Source: JAAUTT01 sp963846585 (GTDB lineage Bacteria; Bacteroidota; Bacteroidia; Bacteroidales; JAAUTT01). Taken from it: 64,000 bases of DNA. The translations under genes and the position numbers were made by a program. The notes beneath the pieces are model-generated. The model saw nothing but the letters and a program-made list of their open reading frames with translations. It ran no database searches and had not been told where the DNA came from. Each line of letters starts with the position of its first letter. Position 1 is the stretch's first letter. Location of the stretch: NCBI GenBank assembly GCA_963846585.1, contig CAWJWO010000007.1, positions 248,001-312,000 of the forward strand, written 5' to 3'. Positions 17,478 through 27,122 of this stretch are shown piece by piece.

Positions 17478-17900
17478 ATGAATATTCTATTACACTGGAA
17501 ACAGGAATACAGCGTTAATATTAAGGAAATAGACCAACAGCACAGGAAGTTGTTCGATTTGATAAATTTATTGTATGATTCTTCACTCCGGAATGAAAAG
17601 GAAGATATACTCGAAAAAATTTTTGTTGAATTAAAAGATTATGCATTCGTGCATTTTAAAGATGAAGAAAAATACTTTACCAGAGCTGGTTTGTCAGGAT
17701 ATAAAGATGCCCCTGCCCATATGCAGGAACATAAATTTTTTATAAAAGAAATAGAAATGTTCCAGGAACAATATTGGTTACATGATCCAGGGCTTAAACA
17801 AAAGATGATAGATTTTTTACAAAACTGGATCACTAATCACATATTGCGGTCTGATAAAAAATATATGGGGTATATAAGTAACGTTCAGGATATAAAATAA
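17478..17900 (+). CDS. Bacteriohemerythrin
   Basis: A 140-residue single-domain hemerythrin. All seven di-iron ligands can be placed: H22 (DQQH), H59 and E63 (HFKDE), H81 and H85 (HMQEH), H121 and D126 (HILRSD). Length and the opening HWKQEYSVNIKEIDQQHRKL are typical. It binds O2 reversibly and probably serves oxygen storage, delivery or sensing in a microaerophilic or anaerobic cell. It stands alone, followed by the SPFH gene 87 bp downstream. Confidence 0.93.
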   Translation: MNILLHWKQEYSVNIKEIDQQHRKLFDLINLLYDSSLRNEKEDILEKIFVELKDYAFVHFKDEEKYFTRAGLSGYKDAPAHMQEHKFFIKEIEMFQEQYWLHDPGLKQKMIDFLQNWITNHILRSDKKYMGYISNVQDIK

Positions 17901-17987
17901 TCAGAAAAAATTAACCTTTTATTTATATACACAAAAGATTTAATTAGTACTTTTCTAAAAAATATTAACCTCTTAAATACAATTAAT

Positions 17988-18908
17988 ATGTCGACCACAA
18001 TTCTTATTGTAGTAATCTTCATTATTTTGCTTAGCAGTTTCATAACCGTACGTCAGGGTTATGTTGCTGTTATTACGGTTTTTGGGAAATATTCCCGCAT
18101 TATGGGTCCCGGCCTTAACATGAGGATACCTTTTATTGAAGTTATCCACCGGAGGATATCTATTCAAAACCGTTCTGTAGAGCTTGAATTTCAGGCTGTT
18201 ACTCAGGATCAGGCCAATGTGTATTTTAAAGCTATGCTTTTATATGCGGTTTTTAACCAGGCTGAAGCAACAATAAAGAACGTTGCTTTCAAATTCGTGG
18301 ATGACCGCAATTTTATGCAGGCACTTATCCGTACTATCGAAGGAACCATTCGTAGCTTTGTGGCAACAAAGAAACAAGCGGAAATTCTGGGACTTCGTAC
18401 AGAGATAATCCTTGAAGTTAAAAAGCACCTGGACAGTACACTTGAAGAATGGGGCTATCACATGATCGATATTCAGTTAAACGATATTACATTCGACGAA
18501 GAAATTATTAAATCGATGGCAAGAGTAGTGGCCTCAAACAATCTTAAAGCTGCAGCAGAAAATGAAGGTCAGGCCTTATTGATTACAAAAACCAAATCTG
18601 CTGAAGCCGAAGGAAACGCCATTAAAATCTCAGCTTCTGCCGAAAAAGAAGCTGCCATGATGCGTGGCCAGGGAGTAGCTTTGTTCCGGGAAGAAGTTGC
18701 CAAAGGTATGGCTCTTGCTGCCAAAGAAATGACCGATGCCAATATGGATGCATCATTTCTGCTGTTTTCCATGTGGACCGAAGCTATTAAACATTTTGCC
18801 GAACAGGGCAAAGGCAATGTAATTTTCCTGGATGGGTCAACTGATGGAATGCAGAAAACTATGCAACAGATACTTGCCACTTCAATGACACTCGAACCCA
18901 AAAAGTAA
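17988..18908 (+). CDS. SPFH/band 7 (stomatin-like) membrane protein
   Basis: A 306-residue protein with one N-terminal TM helix (TILIVVIFIILLSSFITV), then the SPFH signature QGYVAVITVFGKYSRIMGPG and LNMRIPF, and a coiled-coil region rich in Ala and Glu (about 185-245). The C-terminal part FREEVAKGMALAAKEM and FLLFSMWTEAIKHFAEQ fits the QmcA/stomatin group. Members organise membrane microdomains and interact with proteases. The ORF ends in LEPKK just before a GGACGTG repeat array. Confidence 0.88.
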   Translation: MSTTILIVVIFIILLSSFITVRQGYVAVITVFGKYSRIMGPGLNMRIPFIEVIHRRISIQNRSVELEFQAVTQDQANVYFKAMLLYAVFNQAEATIKNVAFKFVDDRNFMQALIRTIEGTIRSFVATKKQAEILGLRTEIILEVKKHLDSTLEEWGYHMIDIQLNDITFDEEIIKSMARVVASNNLKAAAENEGQALLITKTKSAEAEGNAIKISASAEKEAAMMRGQGVALFREEVAKGMALAAKEMTDANMDASFLLFSMWTEAIKHFAEQGKGNVIFLDGSTDGMQKTMQQILATSMTLEPKK

Positions 18909-19119
18909 AAGGACGTGAAAAGGACGTGGGACATCGGACATGAGACGTGAAAAGGAATCTGTGACGTGATGATTTGAGATTTAAAATTTTATTTGCTTTC
19001 ATTTTCAAATTTTCAAATTACCACATTTTCAAATTATTTCCATGTCCCATGTCCTTTTTCCATGTCCTTCCACGTCTTCTTGTTTCTTGTCTTGGCTCCT
19101 GGTTCTTGGTTCCTGGCTC
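18909..19119. repeat. Large inverted array between convergent genes (GGACGTG / CACGTCC, TTTTCAAAT, TTCCTGG)
   Basis: Left arm: GGACGTG, GGACATC, GGACATG, AGACGTG heptamers at 18911-18955. Middle: TTTTCAAAT 9-mers (19003-19035). Right arm: CCATGTCC/CCACGTC units at 19041-19078 and TTCTTGG/TTCCTGG units at 19090-19119. Arms are complementary and point towards both converging genes; the TGA stop of glgB is completed by the array. Confidence 0.9.
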
Positions 19120-21150
19120 TCATTTTACAATATCATAAACCTTCCTGGAAGGTTCCTTCCTGAATACTAACCCTGTCCTGCTGGGAATATAAATATTCAA
19201 ATGATTGTTATACATTATTTTATCTCCATAGAAAGTTGTGTAGTACGTCATTGACTCATTAACCAGGTTATTTCCGCCAAAAATTGCCGAATCAGTATTT
19301 AAAACAATTGAATATTTACCCGCATCGGTATCAAAACTATAATCTTTATATGAAGTTGAGGGATTAAAATTAAAGACAAAAATTAATAATCCCCTCTTAA
19401 ATGCTATTACCTGGGCTTGTCTGTTTTCATGCAATAGCTTAATATCAGCATTTTCGAGTGTTTTATTATCAATAATAAGCTTTATAAGAGCCTTATCAAA
19501 ATCACCTAAAAAATGGTACTTTAGATTAGGATTATCAACAAGGCTCCACTGACGCCGGGCATACTGATATGACCAGTTATTCCCGTCCCTCGGAAAGTCA
19601 ATCCATTCAGGATGGCCAAATTCATTTCCCATAAAGTTCAGGTACCCGTTGCCCGCAGTTGAGATTGTCATAAGCCGGATCATTTTATGTAAGGCCATTG
19701 CTCTGTCAACTACCAGATTTGGACGGTTTTTTTCCATATTAAAATAAATGTCTCTGTCCATAAGCCTGAATACTATCGTTTTATCTCCAACTAACGCTTG
19801 ATCATGCGATTCTGCATAACCTATAGTTTTTTCATCATGCCGCTTTTTTATAAGTTCATAAAATAACGCTCCAACATCCCACTCCTCGTCAGGTACTTCT
19901 TTAATAACTTTTATCCAATAGTCGGGAGTGCCCATTGCAAGCCTGTAATCAAAACCGTAACCCCCGTATTTAAATGGTGATGCTATCCCGGGCATGCCAC
20001 TCATCTCTTCTGCAACAGTAACAGCATCAGGCCGGAATTCATGGATAACTTTGTTTGCAAGGGAAAGGTATATAAGAGCATCTTCGTCTTCGTTATTGTC
20101 ATAATACATGCTATAATTGACAAAATCTTTAGATAATCCGTGATCCATATACAACATACTTGTTACTCCGTCAAATCTGAATCCGTCAAAATGATATTCG
20201 TCCAGCCAGAATTTACAATTTGAAAGCAGAAAATGTAATACTTCAGGCTTACCATAATTAAAACATAGTGAATCCCACGCCGGATGGTTACGTCTTGCGC
20301 CGGCATGAAAATATTGAAATAAAGTACCGTCAAAACGGTTAAGGCCTTCTGCTTCATTTTTAACTGAATGCGAATGTATAAGGTCCATTATTATCGTAAT
20401 CTTATTTTGATGGGCAGTATCCACTAATTCCATAAGATCCTCAGGAGTCCCAAATCTGGAAGAAACTGCGAAAAAATTTGATACATGGTATCCAAACGAA
20501 CCATAATAGGGATGTTCCTGAACAGCCATAAGTTGAATAGTATTGTATCCTGCTCTGGCAATTCTTGGAATAATGTTTTTTGTAAACTCTGAAAATGTCC
20601 CTACCCGAAACTCTTCAGTTGCCATGCCGACATGAGCTTCATATACTATCGGCGATTGCTTGGGAACCACAAACCCTGGAATTTTCCATTTATATTCCTT
20701 TTCAGGATTCCATACCTGTGCACTGAATATTAATGTTTTTTCATCCTGGACAACTCTTCTGGCCCAGGCTGGAATCCTTTCCGCCTGCCCGTTTTTCCAT
20801 TTTATAAAAAGCTTGAACAAATCACCATGTTTGATTTTATTAGAAGGTAATTCGATTTCCCATACATGGTTATTAACAGGTTTAAATAAAAATTCAGCAG
20901 ATTTTTTCCAATTATTGAAATCGCCAATAAGATAAATTTCAACTGCGTTTGGTGCCCATTCCCTTATAACCCAGCCTTTATCAGTTTTATGAATTCCAAA
21001 ATATAAATAACCTGATGCAAAATCAGAAAGTGATTTTTCATTGGCAAGAAGATCCTTTTCCTTTTGAATTACTTTTATATATCGTTGATTAATAATATTT
21101 TCAAATGGTTCAAGCCATGAATCATTTTTTACCAGTTCAAGTTTATTCAT
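19120..21150 (-). CDS. glgB: 1,4-alpha-glucan branching enzyme
   Basis: A 676-residue GH13 enzyme that introduces alpha-1,6 branches into glycogen. N-terminal CBM48 domain (about 45-145, with WVIREWAPNAVEIYLIGDFN), then the catalytic barrel with GSFGYHVSNFFA, nucleophile Asp in DGFRFDGVTSM, acid/base Glu in VAEEMSG, and the third Asp in ESHDQALVGDKT. The C-terminal all-beta domain carries NFMGNEFGHPEWIDFPR just before it. The overall pattern is the eukaryote-like (GBE1-type) branching enzyme found in many Bacteroidota. No other glycogen gene is adjacent. Confidence 0.93.
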   Translation of the reverse strand: MNKLELVKNDSWLEPFENIINQRYIKVIQKEKDLLANEKSLSDFASGYLYFGIHKTDKGWVIREWAPNAVEIYLIGDFNNWKKSAEFLFKPVNNHVWEIELPSNKIKHGDLFKLFIKWKNGQAERIPAWARRVVQDEKTLIFSAQVWNPEKEYKWKIPGFVVPKQSPIVYEAHVGMATEEFRVGTFSEFTKNIIPRIARAGYNTIQLMAVQEHPYYGSFGYHVSNFFAVSSRFGTPEDLMELVDTAHQNKITIIMDLIHSHSVKNEAEGLNRFDGTLFQYFHAGARRNHPAWDSLCFNYGKPEVLHFLLSNCKFWLDEYHFDGFRFDGVTSMLYMDHGLSKDFVNYSMYYDNNEDEDALIYLSLANKVIHEFRPDAVTVAEEMSGMPGIASPFKYGGYGFDYRLAMGTPDYWIKVIKEVPDEEWDVGALFYELIKKRHDEKTIGYAESHDQALVGDKTIVFRLMDRDIYFNMEKNRPNLVVDRAMALHKMIRLMTISTAGNGYLNFMGNEFGHPEWIDFPRDGNNWSYQYARRQWSLVDNPNLKYHFLGDFDKALIKLIIDNKTLENADIKLLHENRQAQVIAFKRGLLIFVFNFNPSTSYKDYSFDTDAGKYSIVLNTDSAIFGGNNLVNESMTYYTTFYGDKIMYNNHLNIYIPSRTGLVFRKEPSRKVYDIVK

Positions 21151-21390
21151 TATATAATAATTAGTATTGAAAAAAAAATATAAATAGGATAATCAGGCTA
21201 TAGTTCATAAATAAAATTACCTATTTTATTCAATAGTTAATGGTATTTTAGCACTATATTTAAGAACTTAATTCTTTTTACTATGTTTATTTATCATTTT
21301 ATCACATATTTATTGATTTTAGTAAAAACCTATGTTAACTAAATTAAATTATTTGTTTTTTTGTAATATAAATAATATAAAAAAAATTTA
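21151..21390. other. Divergent AT-rich promoter region between glgB and gmd
   Basis: About 240 bp, very AT-rich and without heptamer arrays. It must carry promoters for both divergent genes, but no convincing TTTG-N19-TAnnTTTG pair is visible. Confidence 0.4.
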
Positions 21391-22506
21391 ATGAGAAAAG
21401 TTGCATTAATTTCAGGAATCACTGGTCAGGATGGAGCATATCTGGCTGAATTCCTCTTACGAAAAGATTATATTGTTCACGGTATTAAACGTCGCAGTTC
21501 CTTATTTAATACTGACAGGATCGATCATCTGTATCAGGATCCTCATGTCGAAAATAAAAATTTCGTGCTTCATTATGGCGATTTAACTGATTCGTCAAAT
21601 TTAATTCGTATTATTCAGGAAATTCAACCGGACGAAATATATAACCTGGCTGCCCAAAGCCATGTTGGTGTTAGTTTTGAAACACCTGAATATACTGCAA
21701 ATGCAGATGGAATTGGTACCCTTCGTATTCTTGAGGCAGTAAGGTTATTGGGTTTAACTCAAAAAACAAGGATTTATCAGGCTTCTACAAGCGAATTATA
21801 TGGCCTGGTACAACAAATACCACAATCAGAAAAAACTCCTTTTTACCCCAGAAGCCCTTATGCATGTGCTAAACTTTATGCCTACTGGATTACGGTAAAT
21901 TATAGGGAAGCTTATAAAATGTTCGCTTGTAATGGAATTCTTTTTAATCATGAATCTCCAATACGTGGCGAAACCTTTGTAACCCGTAAAATAACCCGTG
22001 CTGTTGCCAAAATTGCATTAGGAATGCAGGATAAAATGTACCTCGGTAACCTGTCATCCAAACGTGACTGGGGTCATGCAAAAGATTATATTGAAGCAAT
22101 GTTCCTTATTCTTCAACAAGCTATTCCAGAAGATTATGTTATTGCTACCGGTATTACAACTGAAGTAAGGGAATTCGTAAGGTTGGCTTTTGCTGAAGTT
22201 GGCATTGAAATAGAATTCAAAGGTAAAAATGAAGATGAAAAGGCTTATGTAGTTAAATGTAATAACCCTGAATTCAAAGTAGAAATTGGTAAAAATGTTG
22301 CATCCGTCGATAAGCGCTATTACAGGCCCACTGAGGTAGATTTACTGATTGGTGACCCCACAAAAGCCAAAGAAAAATTGGGATGGAGACCAAAATATAA
22401 CCTTGCGGCCCTTATAAAGGATATGATTGAAAGCGATGTTAAAATCATGCAAAAAGAACGCTATTTGCTTAATGGTGGTTATAAAATCATGAATTATTTT
22501 GAATAA
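21391..22506 (+). CDS. gmd: GDP-mannose 4,6-dehydratase
   Basis: A 371-residue extended short-chain dehydrogenase that converts GDP-mannose to GDP-4-keto-6-deoxymannose, the first step to GDP-L-fucose. The NADP site GITGQDGAYLAEFLL, the substrate-specific HGIKRRSSLFNTDRID segment, and the catalytic SPYACAKLYAYW (YxxxK) are all present, as is FNHESPIRGETFVTRKITRA. Length is normal. Only 8 bp separate it from the GDP-fucose synthase gene, so they form an operon. Confidence 0.96.
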   Translation: MRKVALISGITGQDGAYLAEFLLRKDYIVHGIKRRSSLFNTDRIDHLYQDPHVENKNFVLHYGDLTDSSNLIRIIQEIQPDEIYNLAAQSHVGVSFETPEYTANADGIGTLRILEAVRLLGLTQKTRIYQASTSELYGLVQQIPQSEKTPFYPRSPYACAKLYAYWITVNYREAYKMFACNGILFNHESPIRGETFVTRKITRAVAKIALGMQDKMYLGNLSSKRDWGHAKDYIEAMFLILQQAIPEDYVIATGITTEVREFVRLAFAEVGIEIEFKGKNEDEKAYVVKCNNPEFKVEIGKNVASVDKRYYRPTEVDLLIGDPTKAKEKLGWRPKYNLAALIKDMIESDVKIMQKERYLLNGGYKIMNYFE

Positions 22507-22514
22507 ATATTATT

Positions 22515-23603
22515 ATGGAAAAAAACGCAAAAATATACGTTGCCGGACACACGGGGCTGGTGGGAAGTTCTATTATTATGAAACTTAAAGAAAAAGGATA
22601 TTCAAACTTCGTACTAAAATCAATGGATGAGCTTGATCTGACTGATCAAAACGCTACAACCGAATTTTTTCAAATGGAACGCCCCGATTATGTATTTCTC
22701 GCTGCAGCAAAAGTGGGAGGAATTATTGCAAATAATACCTACAGGGCTGAATTTATTTATGAGAATATTCAGATACAAAATAATATTATACATAATTCAT
22801 ATAAATCAGGCGTTAAAAAATTACTTTTTCTGGGAAGTTCCTGTATATATCCTAAAAATGCAGAACAGCCTTTGTTTGAGGATTATTTGCTGACATCTCC
22901 TCTAGAATATACCAATGAACCTTATGCAATCGCCAAAATTGCGGGCATAAAACTTTGCGAAAGTTATAACATCCAGTACGGTACAAATTTCATTTCCGTA
23001 ATGCCGACAAATTTATTTGGCCATAGCGATAATTTTAATCTCGAAAAATCACACGTCCTCCCTGCTATGATTCGAAAAATGCATTTGGGTAAGGCTTTGG
23101 AGAAAAATGAATGGAAAGATATAAGACACGATTTAACTAAAAACCCAATAGACGGGGTTGATGGCAAATCAGATGAAAATAAGATTCTAACTACCCTGGC
23201 TAAATACGGCATACACAAAACTCAGAGAAATGTTGAAGTTACACTCTGGGGAACCGGAAAGCCCCGCAGGGAATTTTTGTTCTCCGAAGATTTAGCCGAT
23301 GCTTGTATTTTCATTATGAATACCGTTGACTTTACTGATTTGGTAAGAATATCCTCAAAAAATCCTGATGAAATAAGAAATACCCATATCAATATTGGTT
23401 CAGGTACTGACCTGACCATAAAAGAACTGGCTTCTATAATTAAAAAAACCGTTGGTTTTAACGGTAACCTGGTATGGGATACTACAAAACCAGATGGTAC
23501 TCCTCAAAAACTTCTGGATGTTTCAAAACTTAATGCATTGGGATGGAAATATAAGGTTGCACTTGAAGAAGGGATTTCAATGGTTTACAATAAGTATAAA
23601 TAA
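22515..23603 (+). CDS. fcl: GDP-L-fucose synthase
   Basis: A 362-residue epimerase/reductase converting GDP-4-keto-6-deoxymannose to GDP-L-fucose. Visible are the NADPH site VAGHTGLVGSS, AAAKVGGI, the SSCIYP motif with catalytic Ser, and YxxxK in YAIAKIAGIKLCESY, with MPTNLFGHSDNF following. An insertion of about 40 residues (around 190-230, WKDIRHDLTKNPIDGVDGKS) distinguishes it from the E. coli enzyme. It is translated with gmd. GDP-fucose likely feeds surface polysaccharide or protein glycosylation. Confidence 0.95.
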   Translation: MEKNAKIYVAGHTGLVGSSIIMKLKEKGYSNFVLKSMDELDLTDQNATTEFFQMERPDYVFLAAAKVGGIIANNTYRAEFIYENIQIQNNIIHNSYKSGVKKLLFLGSSCIYPKNAEQPLFEDYLLTSPLEYTNEPYAIAKIAGIKLCESYNIQYGTNFISVMPTNLFGHSDNFNLEKSHVLPAMIRKMHLGKALEKNEWKDIRHDLTKNPIDGVDGKSDENKILTTLAKYGIHKTQRNVEVTLWGTGKPRREFLFSEDLADACIFIMNTVDFTDLVRISSKNPDEIRNTHINIGSGTDLTIKELASIIKKTVGFNGNLVWDTTKPDGTPQKLLDVSKLNALGWKYKVALEEGISMVYNKYK

Positions 23604-23802
23604 AGTAGAAGGCAATAAAATTTTTATTGAACAAAAATTGTATTTCATTGTCTAAATTTTATATATTTGGATCAATAATATGTCCTTAATTGTTTATAAT
23701 ATTATCCATATATTTAACAATCATATTATTTAATTAATCATATTGTATTATATGATATTAAGTAAACCCGGAACATAAATATGTTAAGGTTAAAATTCGT
23801 CA

Positions 23803-24213
23803 ATGGAAAAATTTATTAATAATAAAACTTCAAAATCACCCTATATAAACCTTGAAGAAGGTTTATTTACTTTTAGCGGAAGATCTATACCGGAAGATGC
23901 TAAAAAAATTTATAAACCGGTTATTGATTGGATTAGAGCCTATTCGCCAGGTAATGCCAATAAAACCACGATAAATTTTAATTTTGATTATTTAGATACT
24001 TCTTCTTCCAAATGTGTATTCGATATTCTTAAAACACTTGAAGATTTATTTGAAAAAGGGCATGAACTTTCGATTAATTGGTATTATGAAGAAGGCGATG
24101 ATGATATGCTTGATTTAGGTATTCATTTAAAATCGTTCATTAAAGCTCCTTTTAATTTTATCGAAAATGAACCTTTGTTGGGACAGATGGATGAATTTAT
24201 GTCAAAAGAATAG
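23803..24213 (+). CDS. SiaC-like regulatory phosphoprotein (DUF1987), second copy
   Basis: A 136-residue DUF1987 protein. LDTSSSKCVFDILKTLEDL carries the Thr/Ser run where SiaC of Pseudomonas is phosphorylated, and INWYYEEGDDDMLDLG is the conserved acidic motif. It differs enough from the copy at 11981 to be an old paralogue. Its phospho-site segment is the more canonical of the two. No cognate kinase or phosphatase is adjacent. A MITE-like element begins 2 bp after its TAG stop codon. Confidence 0.85.
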   Translation: MEKFINNKTSKSPYINLEEGLFTFSGRSIPEDAKKIYKPVIDWIRAYSPGNANKTTINFNFDYLDTSSSKCVFDILKTLEDLFEKGHELSINWYYEEGDDDMLDLGIHLKSFIKAPFNFIENEPLLGQMDEFMSKE

Positions 24214-24214
24214 T

Positions 24215-24412
24215 GTGTCTGCAAGAAAACGCCAGCTTCTTCGTTATGCTCATCATAAAAATGCTCATTTACTAAAGTAAACTGCGCTTTTTATGAATTG
24301 ACAATTAATAAATGATTTAAAAGGTATTGTAGATTTCCCATGATATTAATAAATTTAAAAGGTATCATGGGAAATTTGCAAGCCTCGAATCTGGCGTTTT
24401 CTTATCAGACAC
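24215..24412. mobile_element. MITE-like element of 198 bp with nested stems
   Basis: Terminal inverted repeats: GTGTCTGCAAGAAAACGCCA (24215-24234, G at 24235) and the complement of 24391-24412, which differs only by AT for C in the middle. Inside are two further stems: TCATAAAAA (24253-24261) / TTTTTATGA (24288-24296) and ATTTCCCATGATA (24333-24345) / TATCATGGGAAAT (24363-24375). No coding capacity. It begins 2 bp after the siaC-like stop codon and ends 71 bp before ribF. Confidence 0.65.
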
Positions 24413-24483
24413 CATATTTTACTACTAAAATTGGTTAAAGTCAAATCTAATATCTGTATTATCAATCTTGAAAATTATTTCAG

Positions 24484-25410
24484 TTGCAAGTTTATTTCGA
24501 ATATAAGGATTATCAGGTTAAACGTCCCATAATTACTATTGGCGCTTTTGACGGGGTGCACCTTGGACATTGCGAAATCCTCAATAAACTTTGCCTATCC
24601 GCTGCTGAAAAAAACGGCGAATCGCTTGTGCTTACATTTTGGCCACACCCAAGAGTGATTCTGGATCATGACAATTCTTTAAAATTACTGAATACGCTGG
24701 AAGAAAAAATTGCTCTTTTTGAAAAAGCCGGCATACAACATTTGGTAATTTTAAAATTTACTGATGCTTTTTCAAACCTTTCTTATTCAGACTTTATTAA
24801 AACTGTTTTAGTCGAAAAACTTAATGTTTTTCACTTAATTGTAGGTTTTAACCATCATTTTGGGAAAAACAGGGAAGGAAATTATGATAAGATTTCCGAA
24901 TATACAAAGATTTATGGTTTTACATCTGAAAAACTTGATGCTAAATATATTGAAAATGTTAAAGTTAGTTCGTCACTTATTCGTAATGCATTGTTAACTG
25001 GCAATGTTAATCTGGCTAATAAACACCTGGGCTACGAATATTCAATTTCCGGAAAAGTAATTCAGGGAGATAAAATTGGTCACACCATAGGTTTCCCAAC
25101 TGCAAATATCAGTATTCTTCATGATTTCAAACTTATACCTCATAACGGGGTTTATGCGGTTAAAGCAAAGGTTGACGATAAAATTATAAAAGGTATGATG
25201 AATATTGGGGTTCGTCCATCAATTAATTCAAACGCAAACCTGACTCTGGAGGTACACCTTTTTAATTTTGCTGCCGATATTTATGGTAAAGAAATTACCG
25301 TTTATTTTATACAATGGATACGTAAAGAGATACATTTTAATAATATTGAACAATTAGTCCGACAGCTAAATGTTGACAAAAATGAAATTTCGAATATTTT
25401 AGGAGTATAA
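24484..25410 (+). CDS. ribF: Bifunctional riboflavin kinase / FAD synthetase
   Basis: A 308-residue bifunctional enzyme making FMN from riboflavin and FAD from FMN. N-terminal nucleotidyltransferase domain: GAFDGVHLGHCEIL and the VGFNHHFGKNREGN motif; C-terminal flavokinase domain (about 185-305): GDKIGHTIGFPTANI, NGVYAVKA, and MNIGVRPSIN. The reading frame starts with TTG at 24484; no better ATG lies upstream in frame, and QVYFEYKDYQ is a normal family N-terminus. Confidence 0.93.
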   Translation: MQVYFEYKDYQVKRPIITIGAFDGVHLGHCEILNKLCLSAAEKNGESLVLTFWPHPRVILDHDNSLKLLNTLEEKIALFEKAGIQHLVILKFTDAFSNLSYSDFIKTVLVEKLNVFHLIVGFNHHFGKNREGNYDKISEYTKIYGFTSEKLDAKYIENVKVSSSLIRNALLTGNVNLANKHLGYEYSISGKVIQGDKIGHTIGFPTANISILHDFKLIPHNGVYAVKAKVDDKIIKGMMNIGVRPSINSNANLTLEVHLFNFAADIYGKEITVYFIQWIRKEIHFNNIEQLVRQLNVDKNEISNILGV

Positions 25411-25414
25411 GAAT

Positions 25415-25666
25415 ATAGTGCTTAGTGCATAGTGCGTAGAAAAAAGCATATTTTTGATATTAATAGAACCAGGAGCCAAGATAAAATTGATGAAAAATTG
25501 AAGAGTTTAGAATAGGTGTAATAAGGTAAATAATAAAAAAATCTGATTACTTTTGATGGATGACTTTTTTGCTTCTTCAAACAATAATAGTCTTGGTTCC
25601 TGGTTCTTGGTTCCTGGTTCTGTTTTTTAATACTTACAACTTAAAATTTATAATAATTACAAAATT
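25415..25666. repeat. Intergenic heptamer arrays (TAGTGCT, AGAACCAGG / TTCCTGG)
   Basis: TAGTGCT/TAGTGCA heptamers at 25415-25436 just after the ribF stop, an AGAACCAGGAGCCAAG unit near 25464-25481, and complementary TTCTTGG/TTCCTGG heptamers at 25591-25621. The last 45 bp before ahcY are AT-rich and array-free and probably hold its promoter or leader. Confidence 0.85.
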
Positions 25667-27082
25667 ATGGAAATTCTTACAAATGTTCTTAAATACAAAG
25701 TTGCAGATATTAAACTGGCTGACTTTGGGCGCAGGGAAATAGATATTGCCGAAATGGAAATGCCTGGATTGATGGCTCTCCGTAAACGCTATTCCGGGCA
25801 AAAACCTTTAAAAGGTTCACGGATTACAGGATCTCTGCACATGACCATTCAGACGGCAGTTCTTATTGAAACTTTGCACCAGCTGGGCGGAGATGTTCGT
25901 TGGGCAAGCTGTAATATATTCTCAACCCAGGACCATGCAGCTGCAGCAATTGCAGCAAAGGGAATTCCTGTTTTTGCATGGAAAGGGGAAACCCTTCAGG
26001 AATATTGGTGGTGTACCGAACAAGCATTGAATTTCCCTGATGGGAAAGGACCAAACCTTATTGTGGATGACGGAGGAGATGCAACTTTATTAATCCACCT
26101 CGGTTATAAAGTTGAAAACGATCCAGCTTATCTTAATAAGAAAGCTGCAAATAAAGAAGAAGAAGTTATACTTGAGTTATTGAAAAATACCTATGCCGAA
26201 GATAATGGAAAATGGCACTCATATGCCGCGAATATTAAAGGAGTTTCGGAAGAAACAACTACCGGAGTGCACCGCTTGTACCAAATGAAAGAAAAAGGCG
26301 AATTGCTATTCCCGGCTATTAATGTAAACGATTCCGTTACTAAATCAAAATTCGACAATCTTTATGGTTGCCGCGAATCATTAGCCGATGGAATTAAACG
26401 TGCTACCGATGTTATGATTGCAGGCAAAGTAGTAGTAGTGCTTGGTTATGGAGATGTAGGGAAAGGTTGTGCCCGTTCTATGCGCGCATATGGTGCGCGC
26501 GTATTAATTACAGAAATAGATCCAATATGTGCATTACAGGCAGCTATGGAAGGTTATGAAGTTACAACCATGGATGATGCCGTTAAAGAAGGAAATATCT
26601 ATGTTACTACTACAGGCAACCTTGGAGTAATAACTATAAATCATATGCAAAAAATGAAAGACCAGTCTATCGTTTGCAATATAGGCCATTTTGATAACGA
26701 AATTCAGGTAGACAAACTTGTATCCTACCCTGGCATAAAGCACCTTAATATAAAACCTCAGGTGGACAAATACACTTTCCCTGACGGACATTCTTTATTT
26801 TTACTGGCCGAAGGCCGCCTGGTGAATTTAGGTTGTGCTACCGGACATCCTTCTTTTGTAATGAGCAATTCATTTACAAACCAAACGCTTGCACAAATTG
26901 ATCTTTGGCAATCCGATTATAACATAGATGTATACAGGTTACCAAAAAAACTTGATGAAGAAGTTGCACGATTACACTTAGAACAATTAGGTGTTAAACT
27001 GACACAATTAACTGACGAACAGGCAACATACCTTGGAGTTCCTTTACAAGGCCCTTATAAACCGGACCATTATAGATATTAG
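25667..27082 (+). CDS. ahcY: Adenosylhomocysteinase
   Basis: A 471-residue NAD-dependent hydrolase that splits S-adenosylhomocysteine to homocysteine and adenosine. Recognisable: GLMALRKRYSGQKPLKGSRI, HMTIQTAVLIETL, the STQDHAAAAIA substrate segment, NAD-binding VVVLGYGDVGKGCARSMRA, and the C-terminal LDEEVARLHLEQLGVKLT ending in PYKPDHYRY, the conserved tail that reaches into the neighbouring subunit. Full length. It stands alone in a repeat-rich context. Confidence 0.96.
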   Translation: MEILTNVLKYKVADIKLADFGRREIDIAEMEMPGLMALRKRYSGQKPLKGSRITGSLHMTIQTAVLIETLHQLGGDVRWASCNIFSTQDHAAAAIAAKGIPVFAWKGETLQEYWWCTEQALNFPDGKGPNLIVDDGGDATLLIHLGYKVENDPAYLNKKAANKEEEVILELLKNTYAEDNGKWHSYAANIKGVSEETTTGVHRLYQMKEKGELLFPAINVNDSVTKSKFDNLYGCRESLADGIKRATDVMIAGKVVVVLGYGDVGKGCARSMRAYGARVLITEIDPICALQAAMEGYEVTTMDDAVKEGNIYVTTTGNLGVITINHMQKMKDQSIVCNIGHFDNEIQVDKLVSYPGIKHLNIKPQVDKYTFPDGHSLFLLAEGRLVNLGCATGHPSFVMSNSFTNQTLAQIDLWQSDYNIDVYRLPKKLDEEVARLHLEQLGVKLTQLTDEQATYLGVPLQGPYKPDHYRY

Positions 27083-27122
27083 GTAATTACGGATTACAAA
27101 TGACTAATGACTTTTATCTGAT

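Noticed and set aside
24211..24421. Target-site duplication around the MITE-like element
   Set aside because: Flanking bases do not show a convincing direct repeat.
25560..25742. Small open frame (VPGSWFLVLFF...) before ahcY
   Set aside because: It is translated TTCCTGG repeat and overlaps the start of ahcY in another frame.
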